From contig CAXXOV010000001.1 of assembly GCA_963422445.2 (NCBI GenBank), positions 363,686 through 427,685 of the forward strand: a stretch of DNA of 64,000 nt, written 5' to 3'. Numbering within the stretch: the stretch's first letter is position 1; each line of letters begins with the position of its first letter. The stretch comes from G963422445 sp963422445 (GTDB taxonomy: Bacteria > Pseudomonadota > Alphaproteobacteria > Thalassobaculales > Thalassobaculaceae). The translations under genes were made by a program, and so were the position numbers. The notes below the pieces were generated by a model. It was not told the origin of the DNA. It worked only from the letters and a program-made list of their open reading frames with translations, and ran no database searches. Positions 1 to 7,813 of this stretch are shown here, one piece after another.

Positions 1-621
1 ATCGTGGGGCTCTACGTGGACCCGCCGCAGCATGCCATGGTCCTCTGCGTGGACGAGAAATCGCAGGTTCAGGCCCTCGATCGCACCCAGCCGCTGCTGC
101 CGCTGCGCCCGGGGCAGGTCGAGCGGCGCACTCACGATTACAAGCGCAACGGCACGACCTCGCTCTTCGCAGCCCTTGACGTCGCCACAGGCAAGGTCAT
201 CGGACAGTGCTATCGGCGCCACCGCAGCGTGGAGTTCCGCAAGTTCCTGGATCACGTCGAGGCCAACGTGCCGCCCGACCTCGAGATCCACATCGTCATG
301 GACAACTACTCGACCCACAAGACGAAGACGATCCGCGACGGGTTCGCCCGGCGACCGCGCTGGCATGTTCACGTCACCCCGACCTCTGCCTCGTGGCTCA
401 ACCAAGTCGAGCGCTTCTTCGCCGATCTGACAGAGAAGCAGATCCGGCGCGGGGTTCACCGATCGACCGTCGAGCTGGAGCAGGCGATCACCGGGTACAT
501 CGACACCGTCAACGAGGACCCCAAGCCCTTCCGCTGGCACAAGACAGCCGATGAAATCCTGGCGTCCATCAAGCGCTTCTGCCTCAGGACCCTCGAAACC
601 GCTGCAGCCGCAACATCATAA
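1..621 (+). CDS. IS630-family transposase, C-terminal part (truncated by window edge)
   Basis: The protein is the DDE catalytic half of an IS630-family transposase, which cuts and rejoins the ends of the insertion sequence. The reading frame is open from base 1, so the N-terminal helix-turn-helix half lies upstream of the window. Visible catalytic signatures are CVDEKSQ near the start (first Asp), [11 protein letters not shown] (second Asp) and [10 protein letters not shown] (the Glu). These are the three typical IS630 blocks and their spacing looks normal. No frameshift is visible in the part present, so the transposase may be functional if the upstream part is intact. The stop codon at 619-621 lies about 15 bases before the element's terminal repeat. 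Confidence 0.85.
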   Translation: MVGLYVDPPQHAMVLCVDEKSQVQALDRTQPLLPLRPGQVERRTHDYKRNGTTSLFAALDVATGKVIGQCYRRHRSVEFRKFLDHVEANVPPDLEIHIVMDNYSTHKTKTIRDGFARRPRWHVHVTPTSASWLNQVERFFADLTEKQIRRGVHRSTVELEQAITGYIDTVNEDPKPFRWHKTADEILASIKRFCLRTLETAAAATS

Positions 622-649
622 CGGTACGAACTTTGGAATCAGGACACTA
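1..649 (+). mobile_element. IS630-family insertion sequence, right part only
   Basis: This is the right-hand portion of an IS630/Tc1-mariner type element; the left end lies before the window. It consists of the C-terminal part of a DDE transposase gene followed by a short terminus that reads gaatcaggacacta at 636-649. The element ends on a TA dinucleotide, the target that IS630 elements duplicate. The minus-strand gene beginning at 1895 runs directly into this terminus, which shows that the element inserted inside that gene. Confidence 0.8.
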
Positions 650-1895
650 GCCTATCGTATCGGGCATTCCTTTCAGCGAGGCCGGCAGCCCGCGCCTGCC
701 GGGCCGACTCGGCGGCCCGCTTCGTCTCCTCGGCCAGGGTTGCGAATGCGGCGGCGAGCTTCTTCTGCGCCTCCGTCTCCGTCTCCGTCTTTGCAATTGC
801 GTCCAGGGTCTCGGCAACCGCGGTGATCTCCGCTCGCTTGCGTTCGTACTGCGCTTGCAACGCGTTGAGCTTGGCCTGGTGCTTCTCGCCGAGGAGCCTT
901 CGCTCCTCGGCGAGAGCGGCAGCCATCTCGTCGACCTTCGCGGACTCCTGGTCAAGCTCCGCCTTGAGCGCCGCGAGCCGGTCCCGGTTCGCCGCCTCCA
1001 TCTGCTGGCGCCCGCGCTCCGCCGCCACCGCGAACACGGCCCGTTCCTGCTCGTACTTCTGCTTGAGCTCATCGAGGATGCGCTGGCTGTCCTCGACCAG
1101 CAGCTTTCGCGCCTGATCGACGGCCATCTTCCTTCTCGCGAGCGCGGCCGTCTCTTCCCCAAGCTCCGCCTTGAGCGCCGCGAGCCGTACCTGGTTCGCG
1201 GTCTCGATCTGTTGGCGCTCGCGCTCCGCCGCCGCCGCGGTGACGCGCTCGCGCTCGTACTTCTCCTTGAGAGCGGCAAGGCGTTCCCGATTGGCCTCGT
1301 CGAGTGCGGCCTGTTCCTCGGCCGCGAGCTTCTCCAACGCCTCGGCGCTGACCGTGCTCCGGACGACGCCCTCGGTCACCGTCTTCGAGAGATCATGGAG
1401 CTTCAGGAACTGCTCCGCTATCTGACCGGTCCGCTCCGCTCCGGCGACGATGACCGGCCCTCCGAAGAGCGAACGCGGCAGCCCCATCCCAAGGACCGAG
1501 TTCTCGACATCAAGTTCGGTCGACCATTTGCCGAGCGCGACGACCGATGTCGCCGTCCCGTAGAGCCTTCGCGACTCGGTCGCCGGGTTCGTCGTGATCA
1601 GCATCGCGAACGGGCCGATTTTCCCGTCGCCGGTCACGGGCAGATAGAGGTCTTCCCTGGGGAGCGTATCGGCCACAAACCGCTGGCGATACCGCGGCGA
1701 CACGTCGTCTCCATCGTTGACGGAAGAGGCGATCTCTACGGATTGGATGGACCACCAGGCAGGAAGCTCGGCGGCGAGGGCGGAGATGATCTCGCCTTCC
1801 CCCGGCGGGTCGAGAGCAAGCGCGGGGAGAGGCGCTCCACACATCAATACGAGGCCCAAGGGAATAGCGAGGATCGCTTGGAGGCGCTTTTCCAT
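639..1895 (-). pseudogene. Exported coiled-coil protein, 3' end cut off by IS630
   Basis: I do not recognise the family. The start at 1895 has a good ribosome-binding site (aggag about 10 bases upstream) and gives a clear signal peptide (MEKRLQAIL...ALALDPP). About 150 residues of globular sequence follow. The rest is Ala/Glu/Arg-rich coiled coil built from a roughly 60-residue unit repeated about three times (for example NRERLAALKEKYERER, NQVRLAALKAELGEE, NRDRLAALKAELDQE). The last codons (RLVS then stop) come from the IS630 terminus, so the native C-terminus is missing and must lie to the left of the element. The product is probably periplasmic or envelope-associated. It may be a leftover of the host chromosome or of the element's left boundary. 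Confidence 0.6.
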
Positions 1896-1926
1896 CTGCT
1901 TCTGCTCCTGCTGGATTTTTAGGGAT

Positions 1927-1974
1927 GAGCTTCTTGCAAAATTGCCGGCCCGACCGGTTTTTTGCAAGAAGCTC
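1927..1974. repeat. 15-bp perfect inverted repeat with nested CCGG arms
   Basis: GAGCTTCTTGCAAAA at 1927-1941 and its exact reverse complement TTTTGCAAGAAGCTC at 1960-1974 flank an 18-base centre that itself contains CCGG-cccga-CCGG. The structure sits 32 bases upstream of the start of the exported coiled-coil gene, in its 5' leader. No T-run follows on either side, so it does not look like a simple terminator. An operator or leader hairpin is more likely. The TTCTTGCAA core recurs as a palindrome in the promoter at 27289-27302. Confidence 0.55.
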
Positions 1975-2038
1975 CATTTACAATGAATTATATCGAATCA
2001 GCGCATGCTGGCGCAGATAGGGCTGGGTATCGGATATA

Positions 2039-2089
2039 GTGAGTTACCTGCTGGACACAAATGTAGCATGTTCCTTCCTACTGGCCTAA
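2039..2089 (+). pseudogene. Remnant of a VapC-like PIN toxin (first 16 codons)
   Basis: A GTG-started frame reads (M)SYLLDTNVACSFLLA and then stops. The first nine residues match the canonical N-terminus of PIN-domain VapC toxins, in which the Asp before Thr-Asn is the first catalytic acidic residue. Nothing after it continues the fold, and no VapB antitoxin is visible upstream. I read this as the scar of a lost type II toxin-antitoxin locus. Because it is only 16 residues, chance cannot be fully excluded. Confidence 0.4.
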
Positions 2090-2450
2090 CCTAACGTATT
2101 CAAATAGATTTTCTTTTTGCCCAACTGGCCCGTAAGCAATTCGGAAGCGGATTGGGGTGAAAGCCCGCGCGTTTCTGCGCGGCGCTGTCGACGGAAACCG
2201 CCTACCACTCCGTTGACCATCGGACCATCGTAACCGCTCGTCGGCCATCCGCTCGTGCGCTGTCCCGTTCGGCGAACCATCGGTGCGACGCAGACTCCAT
2301 TGCGGTGCCGCGTTTCGGGATCGTAAACACCGGCCGAGCGCGTGGCCGGCGTACGGACATGCCGGTGATGTCGGCACGGGGGCCTGTTGCCACCTGCATT
2401 GCTGAGCGCACCGCACTTTCACTCCCGGCTGTCGGGTGCGTGGGCTGGCC
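2090..2450. other. Gene-free stretch downstream of the repressor gene
   Basis: No convincing coding region was found on either strand in these roughly 360 bases. The open frames here lack a ribosome-binding site and have compositions typical of chance reading of GC-rich DNA. The stretch separates the VapC remnant from the 3' end of the S24 repressor gene and may be degraded coding sequence. Confidence 0.4.
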
Positions 2451-3152
2451 TTACACCCGTCTGACGGTCCAGAGCACCTTGCCGACGATGTGCACGTCTT
2501 CGGCAAGGCAGGTGTAGTCGGCGTAGTCGGGGTTGGCTGACTTGAGCCGCAGCTCGGGCGCGCCGCCGGCGTCGTTCAGATGCTCGACGCGCTTGACCAC
2601 GAGCCCGCTGCCGTCCCAGAGCACGAACATCTCGCCGGTGGCGGGGACGCGGCGGGCGGTGTCGACGAGCAGCCGGTCGCCTTCGGAGAGCTCGGGCTCC
2701 ATCGACTCGCCGCGCACCCGCAGCACGCGGATGGCGCCGGGGTTTGCGCCCCCCTCGTAGCGGATCATCCCCTCGGGGAGGAACCAGCGCGCGCGCTCGG
2801 CGACGAACTCGTCGGCAAGCGCGCCGGGTCCCGCGGACGCCTCGACATCCACCTCCGGGACGGCGGCGAGCGGCACCGGTCCGGGCTCCATCTCCTGTCG
2901 GCGCCGCTTCTTCGCTGCCGCCCCCTTGCGCCGGGGCGGGCGCTCGGCGTGGTGCAGATCTCCGGCCTTGCAGCCAAGCAGGCCGGCGAGCTTTTCCGCG
3001 TCCTGGTGCGAGATCACCTTGGGGGTGCCGCGCTCGAGGAAGCCGTGCAGGTAGGAGACGTTGCGGCCGATGGCGAGCGACACCTCGCGCATGTTCATGC
3101 CGCGCTTCCAGAGCAGGTCGCGGATGTTCTGTCGTACCGGGTCGCGTTCCAT
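2451..3152 (-). CDS. XRE/S24-family self-cleaving repressor (CI/SetR-like)
   Basis: This 233-residue protein has an N-terminal helix-turn-helix (about residues 5-60), a basic linker around residues 70-90, and a C-terminal S24 peptidase domain. The domain shows the catalytic Ser in VRGESMEPELSEGDRL and a Lys in GLVVKRVEH. Proteins of this build repress lysogeny or transfer genes and are inactivated by RecA-stimulated autocleavage, linking element transfer to DNA damage, as CI does in phage and SetR in SXT-type ICEs. It is transcribed divergently from the tra-side HTH gene, and its own -35 box overlaps a palindrome (3218-3234), so autoregulation is likely. I did not locate the exact cleavage dipeptide with confidence. 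Confidence 0.85.
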   Translation of the reverse strand: MERDPVRQNIRDLLWKRGMNMREVSLAIGRNVSYLHGFLERGTPKVISHQDAEKLAGLLGCKAGDLHHAERPPRRKGAAAKKRRRQEMEPGPVPLAAVPEVDVEASAGPGALADEFVAERARWFLPEGMIRYEGGANPGAIRVLRVRGESMEPELSEGDRLLVDTARRVPATGEMFVLWDGSGLVVKRVEHLNDAGGAPELRLKSANPDYADYTCLAEDVHIVGKVLWTVRRV

Positions 3153-3196
3153 CGCGTTGCCTCGCTGGGTTGTCGCCGGTTGACGGCGGATGGCAT

Positions 3197-3248
3197 AGCG
3201 TATTCACTAACTAACGCGATTGTCAACGACAATCTGCCTGCGTATCTT
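3197..3248. promoter_or_regulatory. Divergent overlapping promoters with a shared palindromic operator
   Basis: GATTGTC-AAC-GACAATC (3218-3234) is a perfect 7-bp inverted repeat. On the minus strand TTGACA (3221-3226) and TACGCT (3197-3202), spaced 18 bp, fit a promoter for the S24 repressor. On the plus strand TTGTCA (3220-3225) and TATCTT (3243-3248), spaced 17 bp, fit a promoter for the HTH gene starting at 3257, which would then be nearly leaderless. Both -35 boxes lie inside the palindrome, so one bound dimer would cover both. The promoters are predicted by eye. Confidence 0.55.
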
Positions 3249-3256
3249 CCGCCGCC

Positions 3257-3955
3257 ATGAACGCACTCACCACACATTTCCGCCACGCCGTGCGGGCGTA
3301 TCTCGACCGCACCGGCACCGCACCCGCGCGGCTTGGGCTAGACGCGCTGGGCGATCCGTCCTTCGTGCATCGGCTGATGCGGGGCCGCGAGCCGCGGCTG
3401 GATACCGCCGACCGGGTGCTCGTCTTCATGGGCGAGACGCCGGTCGGACCCGCCTTCAGGGCCGAGGTCGCCGGGTTCGTCGCGGTGACGCGCACCAAGC
3501 CCTACGTGCTCGGGCACGAGGCGGCGGGGGATCCGTCGTTCGTCGCGCGACTGCGCCGGGGCTCGTCGCCCCGGCTGGATACCGCGGAGCGGGTTCTGCG
3601 CTGGATGGCGGCGCGCTGCACCGGCGCCGAACGCACGGCGATGCGCGAAGCGTTCGCGGGCGACCCGGGCGGGGTCATGGATGAAGACAGGGGAGGAGAC
3701 GTTGCAGTGAACGACAGACCGACGGAGTACATGGGCACGCGGGAGGCCGCGGCCTTCCTGGGGCTCTCGCCCCGCACGCTGGACCGCTACCGGGTGACCG
3801 GCGAGGGACCGGCGTTCCACAAGTTCGGGACGCGCATCCGCTATGCCCGCGCCGACCTCGAGGGCTGGGCTGCGGAGCGGCGCAGGACCTCGACCTCGGA
3901 CGACGGCCCGGACAACGACCCGAAAAGCGGTCCGGGCGGTCGGAGGGCGCGGTGA
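3257..3955 (+). CDS. DNA-binding protein with two N-terminal repeats and a C-terminal excisionase-type HTH
   Basis: This 232-residue protein is likely the first gene of the transfer operon. Residues roughly 13-58 and 76-120 are two copies of one unit, each containing GDPSFVxRLxRGxxPRLDTAxRVL, which resembles a small helix-turn-helix fold. After a linker, residues about 160-205 form a MerR/AlpA/excisionase-type HTH (TREAAAFLGLSPRTLDRYR ... RIRYARADLEGW). The architecture suggests an activator or excision/transfer switch that binds several half-sites. No exact family name comes to mind. Its stop overlaps the start of traA. The divergent S24 repressor is its likely regulator. Confidence 0.65.
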   Translation: MNALTTHFRHAVRAYLDRTGTAPARLGLDALGDPSFVHRLMRGREPRLDTADRVLVFMGETPVGPAFRAEVAGFVAVTRTKPYVLGHEAAGDPSFVARLRRGSSPRLDTAERVLRWMAARCTGAERTAMREAFAGDPGGVMDEDRGGDVAVNDRPTEYMGTREAAAFLGLSPRTLDRYRVTGEGPAFHKFGTRIRYARADLEGWAAERRRTSTSDDGPDNDPKSGPGGRRAR

Positions 3956-4287
3956 TGGCCCTGCTGCCGTACCGTAGCGGGGACGCGGTGCTTGCCGCGA
4001 ATGCCCGGACGCTGACGACGCTGGCCGTCGCGGCGGCGTTGGTCTTCGGCGCCGACCCGGCGTTGGCCTCGTCGGACACCACCTTTGCCGGCCCCCTCAG
4101 CACGGTGAGCAAGATCGTCGGCGGCACCGGCGGCCAGCTCGCCGCGGCGCTCGCGGTGGGCGCGGCGCTGGTGGGCTCGGTGCTGCGCTTTAACGCCGGG
4201 CAGCTGCTCGGCGCCGTCGGCGTCGGCGTGGCGGCCGGCGCGGGGGTGGGCATCGTGACCGGCCTCGTCGGCACGGCGATCGTCTGA
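3955..4287 (+). CDS. traA: TraA/VirB2-like pilin precursor
   Basis: This is a small 110-residue hydrophobic protein with a long leader ending near ADPALASSDT, followed by two transmembrane segments (about residues 50-75 and 82-108) rich in Gly and Ala. That is the standard layout of VirB2/TraA prepilins, whose processed form polymerises into the conjugative pilus. Its position directly before traL supports the call. The ATG at 3955 overlaps the previous stop (TGATG); a GTG three bases earlier is also possible. Pilin sequences diverge strongly, so the assignment rests on size, topology and order. Confidence 0.75.
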   Translation: MALLPYRSGDAVLAANARTLTTLAVAAALVFGADPALASSDTTFAGPLSTVSKIVGGTGGQLAAALAVGAALVGSVLRFNAGQLLGAVGVGVAAGAGVGIVTGLVGTAIV

Positions 4288-4294
4288 GGCGGCC

Positions 4295-4588
4295 ATGAAC
4301 GACTCCGCGCGCCATGCGATTCCGCGCCGTCTCGACGATCCGGAGCGCTGGCTGTTCTGGACCGTCGACGAGGCGGCGGCGCTCATCGGCCCGGCCCTCC
4401 TCGGGCTCGCCGCCAACGCGTTCGTGACCGGGATCGTCGCCGGCGCCGCCGGCTGGTGGCTGCTGCGCCGCATCAAGCGCGGCGGCGGGGCGAACGTCGT
4501 GCACTACGCGCTCTACTGGTTCCTGCCGGACTTCGCGCTACGGCTCAAGGCCACGCCGCCGAGCCATGTCCGGCGCTACGTGGGCTGA
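4295..4588 (+). CDS. traL: TraL, type IV secretion pilus assembly protein (VirB3-like)
   Basis: This 97-residue inner-membrane protein begins with a short cytoplasmic segment containing RRLDDPERWLFWTVDEA, the typical TraL start, and carries a hydrophobic region at about residues 28-58. TraL is the F-system equivalent of VirB3 and helps move pilin to the assembly site, working with the TraC ATPase. A GAGG motif lies just before the start. It sits between traA and traE in the canonical F order. Confidence 0.88.
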   Translation: MNDSARHAIPRRLDDPERWLFWTVDEAAALIGPALLGLAANAFVTGIVAGAAGWWLLRRIKRGGGANVVHYALYWFLPDFALRLKATPPSHVRRYVG

Positions 4589-4594
4589 CGCGCG

Positions 4595-5152
4595 ATGCGC
4601 CGGGACATGCAGGAGGCGGAGGGCCGGAAGGCGCGGGATGCGCGATTTGCGCTCGCGGGCCTGCTCGGGCTTTCGCTTCTCGCCAACCTCGCGCTCTCGG
4701 TCGGCATGGCCGGGCGGGATGTCACGACGGTCCTGGTGCCCGCGGTCTCCGGTCCGGTGTGGGAGGTCGGGAGCACCTGGGCGGGACGGCGCTATCTCGA
4801 GGACGCGGCGCGCACCGCCACGGTGACGCTCCTGACGCTGACGCCGGAGAACGCCGGGCACGTGCGGGAGGCGGCGGCGCGGATGAGCGCGTCCGAAGCG
4901 CGGGGCGCGATCGGCGCCTGGGTGGCGGCGGAAGCCGAGCGGATGGCGCGGCGCGACCTCAGCACGGCCTTCTACCCCGAGCGCATCGAGGCCGATCCGG
5001 AAGGTCTGACGGTCGAGGTGCGGGGCCGGCTCGCAACCTGGATCGGGCGCGAGGAAATCGCGCGGACTGCCAGGACCTACCGGCTCGCCTTCCGCGTCGA
5101 GGGCGGCCGGCTGGGACTCCTGAGATTCGAGGACATGGAGGACGAACAGTGA
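4595..5152 (+). CDS. traE: TraE, type IV secretion inner-membrane scaffold (VirB8-like)
   Basis: This 185-residue protein has one N-terminal transmembrane helix (about residues 17-40) and a periplasmic domain with the usual TraE features (FYPERIEADPEGLTVEVRGRL and a late RTYRLAFRVEGGRLGL strand). TraE/VirB8 proteins nucleate the inner-membrane complex of the mating channel. The stop overlaps the GTG start of traK by 4 bases. Confidence 0.88.
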   Translation: MRRDMQEAEGRKARDARFALAGLLGLSLLANLALSVGMAGRDVTTVLVPAVSGPVWEVGSTWAGRRYLEDAARTATVTLLTLTPENAGHVREAAARMSASEARGAIGAWVAAEAERMARRDLSTAFYPERIEADPEGLTVEVRGRLATWIGREEIARTARTYRLAFRVEGGRLGLLRFEDMEDEQ

Positions 5153-5922
5153 CAGCTACGAAACGAAGGCCAAGCCGCGCCGGCGTGCTGGCCGCCGCAC
5201 TCCTTCTATGGATGGCGCATGCGGGCGCCGCGCCCGCAACGGCCGCGCAGATCCTGGACGCCGCCGACCATGCCGAGCTTGCGGCTCGGGTTTCGGCTAC
5301 CGGGGTGAGCCGGGTCGCGCTGCTGGGCGACCGGATCGCGCGGGTGATCCGCGCTCCGGGCGGCTACCAGGTCGAGCACGATCCGGGTACGGGCGATCTC
5401 TATCTTCGCCCGCTGCCCGAAAGCGCGGACGGCACGGCGCCGGGCCTGGATCGGAGTCCGGGGCAAGCCTTGCCCGTGGCGCTCTTCGTCGGCACCGAGA
5501 AGGGCTTCACCTACCGGTTGACGCTGACGCCGGCCGAGCGCGGTCCGGCGCAGATCCTGATCCGCAATGCCGACATCGTGAGCGCGGAGACGGCGGAAAC
5601 CATCGCCGCGAACGATGCACGGATCGCTGCCATCGCCCGCTTGATCCGGGCGGTGGCGAACCGCGAGCCGCTCGCAGGCTACACGATCGAAGGTGGCGGC
5701 AACCGCGATGCGGATAACACGGCCGTCACCGTCGTCGAGGTGTGGCGCGGACCACGGTTCTCGGGATGGGTCGTGGAACTCGGCGTGGACGCCCCGCGCG
5801 ACCCGGAAGCCCTCGCTGCACGACTCGGTCCGGATATCGCGGCGGTCTGGCTCGCCGACACTGGCACCGGGCCTCGGGGCGGCCGCTTCGCCGTGGCCGT
5901 GCGTGAAGGAGTCTCTCGATGA
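5149..5922 (+). CDS. traK: TraK, outer-membrane core complex protein (VirB9-like)
   Basis: This 257-residue protein starts with a GTG overlapping the traE stop and has a signal peptide ending about ATAAQ. The domains resemble VirB9/TraK: an N-terminal beta domain and a C-terminal part with RGPRFSGWVVEL and an ending typical of TraK. With TraB and TraV it should form the outer-membrane core ring of the F-type secretion channel. The stop overlaps the traB start by 4 bases. Confidence 0.85.
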   Translation: MTATKRRPSRAGVLAAALLLWMAHAGAAPATAAQILDAADHAELAARVSATGVSRVALLGDRIARVIRAPGGYQVEHDPGTGDLYLRPLPESADGTAPGLDRSPGQALPVALFVGTEKGFTYRLTLTPAERGPAQILIRNADIVSAETAETIAANDARIAAIARLIRAVANREPLAGYTIEGGGNRDADNTAVTVVEVWRGPRFSGWVVELGVDAPRDPEALAARLGPDIAAVWLADTGTGPRGGRFAVAVREGVSR

Positions 5923-7181
5923 GCGCCGCCGGGAACGCCGCGCCGGACGGCGGGGCGCGGCAGGTGCGCAACCGCCAGGTCCTGCTGTTCTCCGGCATCG
6001 CGGCGGTCGCGCTGCTGGCCGTCGCGGCGTGGATTGCCGCCTCGGGCGGCAAGGCGCCGGCGCCCGGTCCGCGGATCGCGGCCGAGCTCGCCGGGCCCGG
6101 CACGGCGGAGGAGAGCTGGACGCGGCGCTCGGAGACGCGGCTCGGCCGGATCGAGGCGGACCTGAACGAGGTGCGCAACGAGAGCCGGCGACTGGCCGAC
6201 GAGAACCGTCGCCTTCAGGACCGGCTGCAGACGCAGGCCGACGAGGCGAAGACCGTCATTGACGGCTTGAGCGCGGCGCTTGGCGAGGCGGAGCGCGGCA
6301 ACGCCGCGAGCAGTCCGGCCCCGAATGCATCGGTCCCGGGAGGCGGCGTGTCGGGAGGCGGCGTGTTCGCGCCGGCCGGCACGGCGCCCGGAGCGGGCGC
6401 GGCCCCGTCCGGCGGCGCCGCGCCGCAGCCGGCGGCGCCGTTGATCCGGCGCTTCGAGCTCGAGGCGCCTGTGTTCGGCGACCCCGGGGGCGAGGACGCG
6501 AAGCCGCTTGCGCTCTGGCTGCCCGCGGGCAGCCACGCGCGAGCGGTGGTGATCGCCGGCGTCGACGCCTCGGCCGGGATCGCCTCCCAGGGCGATCCGC
6601 GCCCGGTGCTGCTGCGTATCACCGGTCCCGCGTGGACCGCGGCCGAGGACGGGAGCGCGCAAGCCGTCGATCTCGACGGCTGCACGGTCACGGGCGCCGC
6701 CTACGGCGACCTCTCCTCGGAGAAGGTCTACGCGCGGCTGCGGACCCTGACCTGCTCGGGCGACGAGCCCGGCACGGTGGTGGAGACGCAGGTGGCGGGG
6801 TTCGTCTCCGGCGCCGGCAAGACCGGCGTGCGCGGCCCGGTAGTGAGCCGCGAGGGGGCGCTGGTCGAGAAGGCGTTCCTCGCGGGCCTCGTCTCCGGTA
6901 TCGGCCAGGGCGTCTCCGGCGCGTTCGCCCCCCAGGCGGTGGCGACCGGGAGCGGCGCCGCGGTCGCCAACACCGGGCTCGACGACATCGGCCGCGCGGG
7001 CCTCGGCTCCGGCGCGTCCTCGGCGGGGCGCAAGGTCGCCGACTACCTGATCCGCCGGGCCGAGCAATACCAGCCGGTGATCCAGCTGCAGGCCGGCACG
7101 GCGGTGACCGTGGTGTTCCTCGAGGGCACCCGGCTCGACGGCCGGCCCGACCCCAATCCCCCACGGAGAAACGAACAATGA
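5919..7181 (+). CDS. traB: TraB, channel-spanning core protein (VirB10-like)
   Basis: This 420-residue protein has a cytoplasmic N-terminus, one transmembrane helix (about residues 22-45), a coiled coil (about 60-115, RIEADLNEVRNESRRLADEN), a Gly/Ala/Pro-rich linker, and a C-terminal VirB10-like beta-barrel domain (LPAGSHARAVVIAGVDAS ... GTAVTVVFLEG). It links inner and outer membranes in the conjugation channel. The length is normal for compact F-type TraB. It overlaps traK by 4 bases, with traV following. Confidence 0.9.
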   Translation: MSAAGNAAPDGGARQVRNRQVLLFSGIAAVALLAVAAWIAASGGKAPAPGPRIAAELAGPGTAEESWTRRSETRLGRIEADLNEVRNESRRLADENRRLQDRLQTQADEAKTVIDGLSAALGEAERGNAASSPAPNASVPGGGVSGGGVFAPAGTAPGAGAAPSGGAAPQPAAPLIRRFELEAPVFGDPGGEDAKPLALWLPAGSHARAVVIAGVDASAGIASQGDPRPVLLRITGPAWTAAEDGSAQAVDLDGCTVTGAAYGDLSSEKVYARLRTLTCSGDEPGTVVETQVAGFVSGAGKTGVRGPVVSREGALVEKAFLAGLVSGIGQGVSGAFAPQAVATGSGAAVANTGLDDIGRAGLGSGASSAGRKVADYLIRRAEQYQPVIQLQAGTAVTVVFLEGTRLDGRPDPNPPRRNEQ

Positions 7182-7201
7182 CGGTTGAAGGAACGAACAT
7201 C

Positions 7202-7813
7202 ATGCGACGCCTGCGTACGGTGCTGACGGCGGCCGGGGCAGCGCTCGCGCTCGCCGGCTGCGCCGCGACCCATGTGGGCGAGGACTGGCAGTGCCCGCTC
7301 GCCCAGGGGTCGCAATGCACGAGCGTCGCCGCCGCCGACCCGGCGGTGAAGGACGAGGCCGACCGCGGGCGGATGGAGAGACCGGCACGCGCCATCCCGG
7401 CACATGGCACGACCGATCGCCGTGGCGCCTCCGGGCCCGAGATCGCCGATCGGGACAATGCCGGCCGCCGCGACTGCGGTGTGCGCTGCAATCCGTTCGC
7501 CTGGCTCGCGCGCGTGTTCGGCGCCGACGGCGAGGCGCGGGGCCGGGACGACAGCGGCGAGCGCGAAGCGGCGGTGTCCGGCATGACGGAAGGTTCCGCT
7601 TCCGACAATTCCGAGCCGACAACGGCGGACGGGGCCTCTTCCGCGGCCACGGCCTCGACGCCGACCGATGACGTGACCCCCGCCACCGATCTGCGCGCGC
7701 CCGAGACGCTCGCCCGGGTATGGATCGCGCCCTTCGTCGACGCCGAGGGGGTGTACCGCGAGGCGTCGTGGGTGCGCATCGTGATCGCGCCCGCCGAGTG
7801 GAAGCGGCCCTGA
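7202..7813 (+). CDS. traV: TraV, outer-membrane lipoprotein of the core complex (VirB7-like)
   Basis: This 203-residue protein has a lipoprotein signal (MRRLRTVL...LALAGC), with the lipobox Cys acylated after cleavage. The mature start (ATHVGEDWQCPL) has paired Cys residues as in TraV. A low-complexity middle follows, and the C-terminus (RVWIAPFVDAEGVYREASWV) is typical of TraV. I chose the ATG at 7202 because gaagga lies 7-12 bases upstream and it puts the signal peptide at the N-terminus; an ATG at 7178 overlapping traB is the alternative. TraV anchors the TraK/TraB ring in the outer membrane. Confidence 0.85.
   Translation: MRRLRTVLTAAGAALALAGCAATHVGEDWQCPLAQGSQCTSVAAADPAVKDEADRGRMERPARAIPAHGTTDRRGASGPEIADRDNAGRRDCGVRCNPFAWLARVFGADGEARGRDDSGEREAAVSGMTEGSASDNSEPTTADGASSAATASTPTDDVTPATDLRAPETLARVWIAPFVDAEGVYREASWVRIVIAPAEWKRP

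Noticed and set aside
2078..2506. 142-codon minus-strand frame before the repressor's end
   Set aside because: It has no ribosome-binding site, no motif, and overlaps the repressor gene's 3' end.
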